From Plantago major (taxonomy: Eukaryota; Streptophyta; Magnoliopsida; Lamiales; Plantaginaceae): DNA of 64,000 bases. The notes below the pieces were generated by a model. It was not told the origin of the DNA. It did no database searches and saw only the letters and a list, made by a program, of their open reading frames with translations. The DNA lies in the NCBI GenBank assembly GCA_026545765.1, contig CM048840.1, positions 87,634,877 through 87,698,876 of the forward strand. Direction: 5' to 3'. Each line of letters starts with the position of its first letter. Positions within the stretch are counted from its first letter, which is position 1. The position numbers were made by a program, and so were the translations under genes. Below are positions 1 to 10,900 of the stretch, piece after piece.

Positions 1-1100
1 TGAGAAGTTTATCATGGTTAGCTAACCACAAGAAGTGTTTCATCTTGTTTCGTTAACTTGCTCTTCCAAATGAACAAGGTATGATCAGGGCCAGCCCGGG
101 GATTTAAGTGGCCCTGTGCGAAATTTGAATTGGGGCCCTAAAAATAATATAATGAAAGAAAAAATATTTAAGATAAATAAAATAAAAATATTTACACCTT
201 CACGAATTGAACCCAAGACTTTTCGTAAAGTAGATATAGACTTAACCACTTGGATGCTTAATTATTGTATGGAAATGGATATATACATAATCTCAAATTT
301 AAAATGGGGGACTTCAAAATAGGGGGCCCTGAGCGGACGGGCTGCATGCGCATGCTCAGGGCCGGGCCTGGGTATGATAGGCAGATTGGCACTGGAATTT
401 ACCATTCGTTGTTTCATTTCAGAGGAGAGTATCTTGTTCATCCGTAAGTTTTATGCCTGACTGAACCAACTCATCGGCTAACTCTTGCGGAATTGTAGTA
501 TACAGAGCTGAGAAATCCCATTGACCATCCGATTTCAAAACCTAGCAGAGAAGCGTAGCATTATCTCTACGATCAATGAAATCAACTTCTGAGGATATAC
601 TTGTTCCCTTGAACCGATTATCAAACTAGAAGCGTATAGATGTTCCAGTTCCCACTTTCATCTAAAACTCGAGTGTAGTTTATGTGCACATTTTATTATT
701 CCTTTCCACACTGAGCTATCGTCGTTTTGCTGCCTAATGTAATATTTTATGTCCCTTCAAATACTTTGCTTGTATAAGCTCAAGCCAAACAGTCCTCTAA
801 CAATTCGCAGTTTTCCACACCATCTCTGCAAGCATTGCTTCGTTGTTGATTCTTGCCTCACGTATTCCCAAACCACCGTCATGTTTGGGTTGAAGCACCT
901 GTTTCCATCCGATTAAATGTGTCTTTCTTTGTGTACATCATTGGACCAAATAAAGTCCCTGTTTAGTTTGTCCAATCTAGCACAAATGTGTTTCGGAATC
1001 CAGCCCGCTTGCATATCGTGAATGGGAACAGCCGTGTCACTGCTTGAATTAAGGTCGCCCTCCCTGTTGTAGATAGAAACTTTTTCTTCCATCCCGCGTA
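1..1100 (-). mobile_element. Degenerate LINE fragment (RT C-terminal part and zf-RVT region)
   Basis: Read on the minus strand, short translated stretches match the end of a plant LINE ORF2 in the right order. Near 1090-1040 is GRATLIQAVT, the post-RT motif. Near 900-850 is KHDGGLGIREARINNEA. Near 530-420 is a WDFSALY...IPQELADEL...DEQDTLL stretch, and near 50-5 is KMKHFLWLANHDKLL, typical of the zf-RVT domain. The frame changes and stops occur between these pieces, so it is an old dead copy. It runs off the left edge of the window, and a hAT MITE at 86-370 interrupts it. Confidence 0.7.
86..370. mobile_element. Non-autonomous hAT MITE
   Basis: A 285-bp element flanked by a perfect 8-bp duplication, GGTATGAT, at 78-85 and 371-378. 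The ends are imperfect inverted repeats: CAGGGCCAGCCCGGG on the left, and CAGGCCCGGCCCTGA when the right end is read inverted. The 8-bp duplication and CAGGG-type ends are the hAT signature. No coding capacity is seen. It sits inside the LINE remnant, so it is the younger of the two. Confidence 0.85.
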
Positions 1101-1139
1101 TTTTGACTAGTTATTCTAAATGTTGCCAACTTTATGATC

Positions 1140-1565
1140 TTTTTAAGAATTTAATAGTAATGTATTAAGGGAAAAAAAGTGGAGATGTTGGTTGACTAAT
1201 TATCTAAATGCTGCCACCTTCATGATTTTTTTACGAATTTAATAGAAATGTATAAAATATAAAAAAAGAAAAAAATGTGACGATAAAAAAAGAAAAAAAT
1301 GGAGATACAAATTTAATAGAAATGTATTAAACATTAAAAAAAGAAAAAAAATGTGACGATAAAAAAGAAAAACTATAAAAAATAAAAAAATGGAGATACG
1401 AATTTAATAGAAATGTATTAAACATAAAAAAAAGAAAAAAAGGTGACGATAAAAAAGAAAAACGATTAAAAAAGAAAAAAATTGGAGATACGAATTTAAT
1501 AGAAATGTATTATCAAACATAAAAAAAAAAGAAAAAAAAAGGTGACGATGAAAAAAGAAAAAATA
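1140..1565. repeat. Imperfect tandem minisatellite, units of about 75-92 bp
   Basis: The motif AATTTAATAGWAATGTAT recurs at 1148, 1236, 1310, 1401 and 1493. Spacer blocks are A-rich and carry GTGACGATAAAAAA; the last three unit junctions also carry GGAGATACRAATTT. The array ends exactly at the tRNA-Ala gene, whose 3' end on this strand reads GGAGATGCG. The units may therefore derive from the tRNA 3' end and its terminator. Confidence 0.75.
1554..1563 (-). terminator. Pol III T-run terminator of tRNA-Ala
   Basis: Just past the tRNA 3' end the minus strand reads ATATTTTTTCTTTTTTC. Runs of six T are enough for Pol III termination. Confidence 0.7.
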
Positions 1566-1638
1566 TGGAGATGCGGGGTATCGATCCCCGTACCTCTCGC
1601 ATGCTAAGCGAGCGCTCTACCATCTGAGCTACATCCCC
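1566..1638 (-). tRNA. tRNA-Ala (anticodon AGC)
   Basis: A 73-nt gene on the minus strand, starting GGGGATGTAGCTCAGATGG and ending in CATCTCC plus the discriminator A. The acceptor stem pairs GGGGATG with CATCTCC, with one G-T. The anticodon stem-loop is CTCGC-TTAGCAT-GCGAG, giving AGC. The A box (TAGCTCAGATGG) and B box (GGGATCGATACCCC region) are intact. There is no intron, and CCA is not encoded, as expected for a nuclear gene. A T-run follows the 3' end on the minus strand (1554-1563), suitable as a Pol III terminator. Confidence 0.95.
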
Positions 1639-2457
1639 ATGATGAAATACAATTTAAATGTTTTTCTATATATTACATTACAACTTCATCCCCAAATAGA
1701 GCGATTTAGGGTTTTCCAGGAATTTGCACTCAGCAAATTACAATTCTGCACTTTAATCAATTAAAAACACTCGGCTCGGCTCAGACCAAAATCTGTGTCT
1801 CCGTTTTATTTCAAGGCAGCAACACAATCACTTCACCTGGGTTCATGAAAGTTCAATTTTTTTGAAGGTATGAATTTTTGTAATTTAGTTTGTGAAATTT
1901 TTTTACTTTGTTCAAGCTGCTGCAAATGAAAATACTTATAGTTATCTCGTTTTGAATTTGAACAAGTTTCGTTGCACTTACATTGATTATCATGTCATGA
2001 TGATGATGATGATGATGATGAATTAACTAAATTTGCAGTTGAGCTAGAGTGCTGGATAAATGTTTCTTGAATTTTAATTGTTGGTTTTATTGTCAGTGCA
2101 ATATTATTTGTAATGAATTAATTATCGGGCTCGAATGCTGGATAAATGTTGCTTCTTCAATGTAGTAATTTAACCGTGGACTATCGAAAAGTCGCTTAGC
2201 AAGTTGTTTAAATAATGAAAAGTGCATTTCTTATGATATGAGTGAGCTAGAAAGAACCACAGTAATTTCCAGACTGCGTAATTAGACTTACTTCGAAAGT
2301 GATTTCTTACTTCGTCCATGTGATTGCACTGTTCTCGTATATCATTTTTGGATTCTGTCAGTTGATCATTTTGTTTTTAGCAGCAATCACTGGCAAAAGG
2401 TGTCACTTATGCACTTCGCATACTTGAAAGCTTTCTTCTTCGCAATTAATTGGAAAC
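1639..2457. other. Intergenic stretch between tRNA-Ala and the PPR gene
   Basis: No coding region is seen. It holds a (GAT)n microsatellite at about 1997-2020 and presumably the promoter and 5' UTR of the PPR gene. No clear TATA box was chosen. An out-of-frame ATG at 2409 opens a short upstream reading frame that overlaps the PPR start and closes at 2606. If the transcript includes it, it could lower translation. Confidence 0.5.
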
Positions 2458-5400
2458 ATGAACCGGCGAATCACACCTCAATGTTTCCTCACAAGAACAT
2501 TCTACCATCAACTTGCTGCCTGTTCTGCCGATGTCTTCATGAAATATTTCCCGTCGGTCCCCTTAGTACAGCACCAGCCTTCCCCTCAAATCAGTTCGGA
2601 TTCTGAAAAGATTGAAGCTTTGATTGAAAAATACAAGTTTTCTCATTCTCATTCTGATGCCAAAAAGTTCCATTCAGAAATAATAAAGAATGGGGTTTTC
2701 ACCGATTTGTTTATTGGCAACGCCCTCATCAATGTTTATGTCAGGAGTAAAGATTTGGTATCTGCCAATAGTGTGTTCGATGAAATGCCTGAGAAGAACA
2801 CGGTTTCATGGTCGTGTTTGATTTCCGGATTTACACAGAATGGGATGCCTCACGATGCACTTGATGGATTTGGAAGAATGATGACTGGAGGATTCTTCCC
2901 GAGTCGATATGCTATTGGCAGTGCTTTAAGAGCTTGTCAGAATCTGGGGCCTGAGGGCTTAAAACATGGGGAGCAAATACATGGTCTTATGTTGAAAACC
3001 GGGTATGCATATGACGTGGTTGTGTCCAATGTCTTGATCTCGATGTACGGGACTTGCAATCTTGGTGCTTCTGGATGTGATTATGCGCACCGTGCTTTTG
3101 ATGAGATAGACATTAAGCATCCCATATCTTGGAATTCTATAATATCAGTTTACGCCCAGAGAGGGGATGTAGGTTCTGTTTTTACGCTTTTCTCTGGTAT
3201 GCAGAAGGAGGATACAGGGATTGATTTTAGGCCCACGGAATACACTTTTACCAGCTTAGTAGTTGCTGCAACTGAGGTCCCTGGATTTAATGTGCGCTCA
3301 TTGTTGCTCAAGCAGCTGCTGGCAAAAATTGAGAAGTCTGGCTTCCTGCAAGATTTGTATGTAGGTAGTGCTCTGGTGGTGGGTTTCACTGGTCTGGGAT
3401 TGGTAGATGTTGCCAAGAGTATTTTTCAGCACATGCCTACAAGAAATGCAGTTTCTGTTAAGGGGTTGATGGTTGGATTAGTGAAACTCAAGAAGGGGAA
3501 AGAAGCACTTGAAGTTTTCCAGGAAACGAGGGACCTGGTGAAGTTAAACATTGATACTTATGTGGTTCTCCTGAGCGCGTTTGCCGAGTTCTCATGTTCA
3601 GGGGATGGGAAAATTCAAGGGAAGCAGTTACATGCACATCTTATTCGAACAGGATTAAATGATTCTAAAATAGCAATTGGGAACAGCTTAATAAACATGT
3701 ATGCCAAGTGTGGAGCAATTGAAGATGCTTGTTCTGTTTTCAAGTTGATGTTTGATAAAGATTCAATTTCTTGGAATTCTATGATTTCTGTTCTTGACCA
3801 GAACGAATGCTTTGAGGATGCATTGTTGATTTTCCTCAATATGAAAAGAACAGGGTTAATACCTACAAATTTCACCCTTATAAGCACATTAAGTTCTTGT
3901 AGCAGTTTAGGCTGGATCAGGATGGGTAACCAAATACACTGTGAAGCAGTTAAATTGGCACTAAACACGGATGTATCAGTATCAAATACCCTCCTTTCTT
4001 TGTACGCTGATACTGGATATATGTCCGAATGCTGGAAGGTGTTCTCCTTGATGCATGGGCATGACTGTGTGTCATGGAATTCAATTATCAGGGCTTTTTG
4101 TAATTCTGGGGCACCCATTACAAAAGCCACAGAATACTTCATCAAGATGATGCGAGTTGGTTGGACTCCTGACAACAGAACCTTCATAAACATTCTTTCA
4201 GCAGCTGCATCTCATTCCCATGTTGAACTTACAGGTCAAATTCATGCATTGGTGTTAAAGCATCACCTTGTAGATGACAGTACTATTAGTAATGCACTTC
4301 TAATCTGCTATGGCAAGTGTGGTGAAATAGATGCCTGTGAAAGTATATTCTCCAGAATGTCTGAGAAGGATGAAGTGAGCTGGAATTCAATGATATCTGG
4401 ATATATACACAGCGAACGATTATCAGAGGCTATGAACTTAGTCTGGCTTATGCTGCAAAATGGCCAGAAATTAGATCGTTTCACCTTTGCCACCATTCTA
4501 AGTGCTTGTGCTTCGGTTGCAACATTAGAACGTGGCATGGAGGTTCATGCCTGCGCAACTAAAGCTTGTTTGGTGTCTGATATTGTTATTGGAAGCACAC
4601 TGGTCGACATGTATGCCAAATGTGGAAGAATTGAGTATGCTTCTAGATTTTTCGATTTAATGCCTCAAAGAAATTCATATTCTTGGAATTCCATGATAAC
4701 AGCCTATGCACGTCATGGCAATGGTCGCAGAGCTCTTGAGTTATTTACTCAGATGAAACACGAAAATCAACCTCCGGATCATGTAACTTTTGTAGGTATC
4801 CTATCAGCTTGTAGCCACATGGGATTAGTCGGTGAAGGCTATGACCATTTTGAGTCGATGAGCAAAGTGTATGGTCTTACCCCTCAGATTGAACATTTCT
4901 CCTGTATGGTTGACCTCTTTGGCCGATCAGGCAAATTTGATAAATTAGAGGACTTCATCGACAAAATGCCGATAAAGCCTACACCTTTAATTTGGAGAAC
5001 AGTTCTTGGTGCGTGTGGACGAGTGAATGGGCGTTTGCTTGATATTGGCAAAAGGGCCGCCAAAATGATAATCGAACTAGAGCCTCAGAATGCTGTTAAT
5101 TACGTGCTCATTGCGAACATATATGCTTCCGGAGGAAATTGGGAACACGTGTCAGAAACTCGGCATGCCATGAAAATAGCCGCTGTGAATAAAGAAGCAG
5201 GGTGCAGTTGGGTTAGCATGAAAGGTGCAATACACAGTTTTGTATCAGGAGATAAATCTCACCCCGATATGGATGCCATATATGAAAAGCTTCGCGAGCT
5301 GCATGAAAAAATGAAAGCTAAAGGATACGTTCCCCAGATAAGATTTGCTCTGTATGATCTTGAAGAGGAGAACAGGGAAGAAGTGTTAAGCTACCACAGC

Positions 5401-5601
5401 GAAAGGCTTGCAGTTGCTTTTGTTCTCACACATAAATCAGAACTGCCGATAAGGATCATGAAGAATCTTCGAGTTTGTGTGGACTGCCACTCAGCATTTA
5501 AGTACATCTCTGAAATTGTTGGTAGGCAGATTGTTTTGCGTGATTCTATCCGGTTTCACCATTTCAGCAATGGTAAATGTTCTTGTAATGATTTCTGGTG
5601 A
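2458..5601 (+). CDS. PPR protein, PLS class with E and DYW domains (MEF7/At5g09950-like)
   Basis: An intronless 1047-aa protein. From about residue 70 to 800 it is a tandem array of P, L and S pentatricopeptide motifs with recurrent NALINVY, VFDEMPEKNTVSWS, VSWNSMISGY and QIHxLxxKxG blocks. An E region follows, then a DYW deaminase-like domain over roughly the last 95 residues. That domain keeps the HSE site (YHSERLAVAF), the CVDCH zinc ligands, and the C-terminal HHF...CSCNDFW, so the last triplet is DFW rather than DYW. The family binds organellar RNA and directs C-to-U editing. Order and wording, for example DYAHRAFDEI and WRTVLGACGRVNGR, closely resemble Arabidopsis At5g09950 (mitochondrial editing factor MEF7). 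Orthology is inferred from memory, not searched. The Arg-rich N-terminus fits organelle import. The first in-frame ATG at 2458 was taken as start. Confidence 0.93.
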   Translation: MNRRITPQCFLTRTFYHQLAACSADVFMKYFPSVPLVQHQPSPQISSDSEKIEALIEKYKFSHSHSDAKKFHSEIIKNGVFTDLFIGNALINVYVRSKDLVSANSVFDEMPEKNTVSWSCLISGFTQNGMPHDALDGFGRMMTGGFFPSRYAIGSALRACQNLGPEGLKHGEQIHGLMLKTGYAYDVVVSNVLISMYGTCNLGASGCDYAHRAFDEIDIKHPISWNSIISVYAQRGDVGSVFTLFSGMQKEDTGIDFRPTEYTFTSLVVAATEVPGFNVRSLLLKQLLAKIEKSGFLQDLYVGSALVVGFTGLGLVDVAKSIFQHMPTRNAVSVKGLMVGLVKLKKGKEALEVFQETRDLVKLNIDTYVVLLSAFAEFSCSGDGKIQGKQLHAHLIRTGLNDSKIAIGNSLINMYAKCGAIEDACSVFKLMFDKDSISWNSMISVLDQNECFEDALLIFLNMKRTGLIPTNFTLISTLSSCSSLGWIRMGNQIHCEAVKLALNTDVSVSNTLLSLYADTGYMSECWKVFSLMHGHDCVSWNSIIRAFCNSGAPITKATEYFIKMMRVGWTPDNRTFINILSAAASHSHVELTGQIHALVLKHHLVDDSTISNALLICYGKCGEIDACESIFSRMSEKDEVSWNSMISGYIHSERLSEAMNLVWLMLQNGQKLDRFTFATILSACASVATLERGMEVHACATKACLVSDIVIGSTLVDMYAKCGRIEYASRFFDLMPQRNSYSWNSMITAYARHGNGRRALELFTQMKHENQPPDHVTFVGILSACSHMGLVGEGYDHFESMSKVYGLTPQIEHFSCMVDLFGRSGKFDKLEDFIDKMPIKPTPLIWRTVLGACGRVNGRLLDIGKRAAKMIIELEPQNAVNYVLIANIYASGGNWEHVSETRHAMKIAAVNKEAGCSWVSMKGAIHSFVSGDKSHPDMDAIYEKLRELHEKMKAKGYVPQIRFALYDLEEENREEVLSYHSERLAVAFVLTHKSELPIRIMKNLRVCVDCHSAFKYISEIVGRQIVLRDSIRFHHFSNGKCSCNDFW

Positions 5602-7903
5602 TTGTTGTACCATGAATAGTAAGGAGGTGCAGTTGTGTACATTAGTCACCCAAAATTATTTCATTCTTTTTCATGAGAAACGAGAGAAAGATTAATAGTT
5701 TGGCTGATTGCCTATCAGGTAAATCCCCAGTTGCAGTTATCTGTTCTTTCACCTTATTACTACTTTCTTGCATAAAAAGTTTCACCTCTCCTTCCTTCTC
5801 TGACAATAGGTCTTGAGAAGGCAGAGGAAGAACAGAGAGCTTGAACTCCAGTGAAGGTGAGCATTTGAAGTACATGAGGTTTCTAGAAAAACCATCTATC
5901 TCATGTCGTTTTTAGAGTTTGGACAGGTTCTCGCCATTATATGTTATAATGCCATCATAATGAGATACGCTGGATGAAATTTGCACTCTCTCCATCTCAT
6001 AGGACTAAGTTGAACTACCCTGTCAACGGTTTCTCTCTCGAAAGTTGCGAACCCTTCTAACAATCAAGAGTCTCCACTTTTTATCAATAAACTAAAAGTA
6101 CGATATTGAGTTGGCTAGTAAGACTCTTTATTTAGCTCAATATCAGTAATACAGTGAAAGATATACTTTCCAGTCACCACAGATATGTGTGGGACACAGA
6201 CTACTAATGGTGGATGGGCATCACAGACAGGTATGCAATGATATCTGCCTTTATTCCACCCTATCTTATTGCTTTTTGTTATTAGATATGTGCATTTAGT
6301 CACCCTACAGACATTCAAGTATAGGTGAAAGAACTCACCTGAACCCGGTAGATAAACATTTAGAGTAATTGTTTGGCATCTTCAGGCTAAACTCATAACT
6401 TTTTGTCACATATGCTTGAACTTGAACAAGATGAAAGGTGGAACGTGTGGATGTGTGAGTAACATTTTTCGGAAGGGGTAGTTTGTTTTCATTGCTTGAT
6501 TTTTTCTCTCTTCATCCCAACCCCCTCCATGTTATTAGTGTCTAAAGTAATGAAGCATTTCAGTTTAGTTGCTCAACTAGCACAGACCTTTAAGATTATA
6601 CCCAATTCAGGAATGCCCCTTACAGGTGGAGAATTTAGCTACTTCAGCGGTTCAGACATTAATCCCGGTTGGTGTTCTTGCCATATCCACTTGCCTCAGG
6701 CAGGTGGTATACTTTGGTATAACACTGGTTATATGCTACTGAACGACTTTCATCAATAAGTTGCTTCATCAAAGCTGGTCCGCTTCATATCTTGGCGAGG
6801 ACTACGAACATTTAAAAAAAAAAAAGCACTATGTTTTCTTAAGCTCCTTTAACAGAAAGGATGCCCTATTCAGTTTTCTCCATCTGCCTGCACATGGAAA
6901 TCACTAAAAACTTTCTCCACAATTTATGGCATGCGATTGGAAGACTGAGGAAAATCGGCACACGGAGATATTGGTTACGCATCATCACAAAGAAATGGTC
7001 CGAGTCTAGCAAAAAGGAGTAACCGACGGTCTCAGAACCTTCTGAGTTCTATCCATTGCTTGACTAAGCAAGCCCAGAACCAACTGTTGAATCAGCTCAT
7101 ATATGTTGAAGCTCAGTGGTTATAAATTAATATTTAGTCACATTTTAATTTGTAGAGAGCATATTATAAACGCACCTGTTATTTAACCTCGACAGTCTCT
7201 AGACGGACTTATGTTATTAATAAAATTATCTATGTTATTAAATGAGTTCTTTTTTAATAATAATAATAATAATAAGAACATACACGTTTTGATTAACTAA
7301 ATTGAAAATTTTATTGATAACTTAGATCCATCTCTACATAAATTATTTAGAGATCGTCTCTTAAAATACTTCCTCGTTATTTAATAATTTATTTTTTATT
7401 GTTAACAACTCTGTTACAACTCAAACCTCATATTCTGGTGATGCAACAGTTACAGGAAGCTATAAAATGAAGACAAAATTCTATGAGGAGAGACAACAGT
7501 TACAGGAGGCTATAACAGAACAGATTGCAGAATAAAAATCTTTAGTCTGAACTCGGAAACGACACCAAAATCTTGTCGCAAATGTGCGCATGAATATATA
7601 CATTGTACAACTGTCTTTCTGGGAACAAGGATGGAGATGAACTTCATGCCCAACCGCCACACAAGAGGCAAGTTAAAAAAATCTGGAGCGCATTTCACGC
7701 CATCTTACACAAATTCAAATGCAACAACATCCTGCTCTCATGACTCATGAACTAACACATAAATCTTACAACATTATTAATTACATGTAACACACAAGTA
7801 TATACACATCTACCAGTCTGCATAAATTGATGAGAAACCTACCAACTAACCAAACATGAGTATGCAAATGTGCTTTTCCATCTCCACATTAATTTATTTC
7901 CAG
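5602..7903. other. Intergenic stretch, 3' flanks of two convergent genes
   Basis: It contains the 3' UTR of the PPR gene and that of the minus-strand gene ending at 7904. Short open frames here show no recognisable domain. An (AAT)n tract lies at about 7253-7275. The segment 7140-7380 belongs to a repeat family seen again at 25450, 27470 and 29190 (ends with TTTAGAGATCGTCTCT). Confidence 0.5.
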
Positions 7904-10900
7904 TTAGCTCTCTGGCCTACTCCACTTCATTGGGACGGTGGCCTTCTTAAGCTTCTGTTGACTACTACTCGGCCTATCAACAGCCCTAGGTGGTTTCATC
8001 ATATAAGATGTCTTTACAAAGTCGATACTGAAAGGATTCGAGTCCCTATATAGCTTGCTAGGGGGTGATCTGAATGGCTGCTTGGCAGACCAATGTGATG
8101 TTCCTTTCCTGGGGGGATCAGTATGCCCATTACAGAGCTTGGGTACATCTGAGGAGAGCTTCAGCCTTTTTGAAGGCACCCCGTTTTCACCAACTTTTAC
8201 AGAACTATGGGGTTTTATCGTTGGTTTGGCAGCATCAGACAGTCTATCAGACTTCTCAACTGGTTTAAACTTGCAACATTTCATGGGTTCATGCAGTAAC
8301 TTCATCGGTGAACTATTTTCCTTCGAGGAAGTAGCCATGATGTCACAAAGTGTCTGAGCAGCAGCAAATGTGGGAGAGGGTAAATCTGCCAGTGTAAAGA
8401 ACAATCTTAGTACTTCCAGTAAATAATCTAAGATTTTAATTCGTTGATGAAAAGGATAGGGCATTATTAACACAACAGATGCAAACAAAATAGATTAAAA
8501 AGAGTCGCTGAAAAATCAAGAAGCACAAAATTGTACACAGGCAGCATGTATGACTGAGGGAATGAAACAACGTGAAGGCACTATAGACCGAGGGAATCAT
8601 CTTCAGGATTTTCATATGCTTTGGTTCATAATTATATTACATCATACATTTTCCATCTGCTGACATTAATTTAATTCACCGAACAAGAATCAGATAAATA
8701 TAATGCAATCAATATGGCCCCCCCAGTCTGGCAGTACCCAGCTAATGATGCATGAACACCAGTAGTATCTACAAAACGAAGGTGTAAGACTTGGATTATC
8801 CATTAATCCTGTAAAATTTAAACCCTAATGTAGTACTTTTACTACGGAATGCCATACAAACTATTGCAACGTTACCTAGTGAAACATGGCAAATTTAATT
8901 ATCTCAAGTTATTGAGGCATTACAGGTACAGCATGAGAAGAGTGTGATGATTAAGAGATCAGAACATCAGTAATCATTCTGTTGCTGCTCATAAACAATG
9001 TCCAGATCAATTATTCTACAGTGCAGTAAAAATAAGAAGAAAAACTGTACAATCTTAAATAACATTCGAATATGTTAGATGAGGTCTACCTGCAGGAACA
9101 TCCACAGCTGGGCATGCAGCAGCAGGGGAGGTTAGAACCCGTTCTATTTGATGACTCTCGCGAGATGTATTCACTTGCGGAACTAAGTTTTCGTCAAACG
9201 TCAGTGATTCAAAGTCCACCAGTAAATCAGCACAGCCTTTCTGTAGAACAAAAGAGTTTCTAACATTTGCCCATCTACCAGGGCATGCTGCCCGATTAGT
9301 AGCTAACTTACCAGCATCAGCACCCAATTTACTATGACCAGAGAAAGCATGCGACCAAGAAAAAGGTGGGAGGCCTGTTCGGTGAGATACTGTTTTACTT
9401 AAACGAAGATCAGTACTATACTTTGAGGATGAAGAAGCCTTGCTCGCATCAGAAAGTAACAAATCCAAATCCTTTGGTGGAGGAAGTGCAAGGCGCTGCA
9501 AGATATCTTTTGGTTGATATACTTGGGAATCCGCAACCAAGCATGTTTTGATCTTGTCAGCTGGTTCCTGAACCTTAATAAATGCAAGTAAGGTATAGTT
9601 AGTAAATAGATCAGTGGGAATCAGTTAATACAGATTTAAGAAATCTCACAAGGGTAGATAGATGTCAGAGAATAAACCATTTACATTGGGTTTAGCATCA
9701 TGCTGAGCATACCACAAATCCTAAGTATCACAACTATTAGAAGCTATCATTCACTCATCTTCAGCTCGTAGTTTATTGTAGTCGGAAAACCATGAAAAAT
9801 TATTAAAGTTTGAAATACAGCATAACAAAATTAATTTAAGAAGACCCTCAGTTAAGGTGTCACGTAATAATCAGATATTTCAGAGCATAATAACAGCAAT
9901 GTTTGAACCAACCTCATGAGAAGTCGTTGGATCTTGAGTGTAACTATCAACATTTTCGCCATTAGTTTGGCCTCCTCCAGAACTAACATTAACCAAACCA
10001 GCTGAGATCTTTTCAATGAAACTATTATCGATCTCAGCACATTTTTGGGCCAGTGAAACTTTTCGAGTCTGAAGAATGGAGCATGCCTTTCTAACAGACG
10101 ACAAAACATCATCGTTTTGCTTTGCAGTTATCTTCTCTTTGTCTTTGGCAATTTCAGGACGGTCAAAAGTTCCACGAAGGAGGTCATCTACAGAAATCTC
10201 GTCAACATACTTTGTGATGTCAAAAGCATCTGGTTTTAAACCATATAATCCTGAACCATTTGTCAATAGTCAGAACAATCATATTAAAAAAGAAAATAAA
10301 TACTTGATAAATAAACAATCGCCATGTATCACATGCAAGCATATGTGCAGGTCATAAAGAAGGAAAATATTTCATCATGTGGATCTTAGTCATAAAATAT
10401 ACCAAGAAAAGTTGCCAAATCTACTGCTGGGCATATACCTAAGTTCAAGGGTAAAAATAGAAAATTCAACAAATTCTAGATGGCTGAATCGCTGATTGCC
10501 AAAAATATAAGAACACAAATGATTTCCTATTTTAGGGATAAAGAGTGGGATAATGGAGACCAGAATGTTCTTACACATAAAGCAAACAAATAATAATGAA
10601 CTACATAAACTGTGCCATATAAATCTACCAAACCCGGATGTCAACACAAATAGCAGCAGGGACCCAAAGAAAAATTGATAAAGGAAACCAATGAACTACT
10701 TGAATTTATGCTCAAATACTTTTGCACAACTCCACAAGACCACAACCTTTCAGGTGTATGGCTGATTTATGATCCCAACTGTCTGTGACCAATAAGTCAG
10801 TGAGACAAGGGCATAGTTTTGGAGATTCCTCAAACAGCGAAGTAATACAGAAGCTTCAGAGTCAACAGTGCACTGTGTATGTCTATTCCACCATAAACCC

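Noticed and set aside
1140-1565. CRISPR-like regular repeats
   Set aside because: Units are imperfect, A-rich, without unique spacers, and the window is plainly plant nuclear DNA.
3150-4538. Long reverse-strand open frames within the PPR gene
   Set aside because: They are shadows of the repetitive PPR coding strand, with no domain of their own.
6496-6759. 87-codon open frame downstream of the PPR gene
   Set aside because: No recognisable motif, no neighbouring splice sites, ordinary length for chance in this composition.
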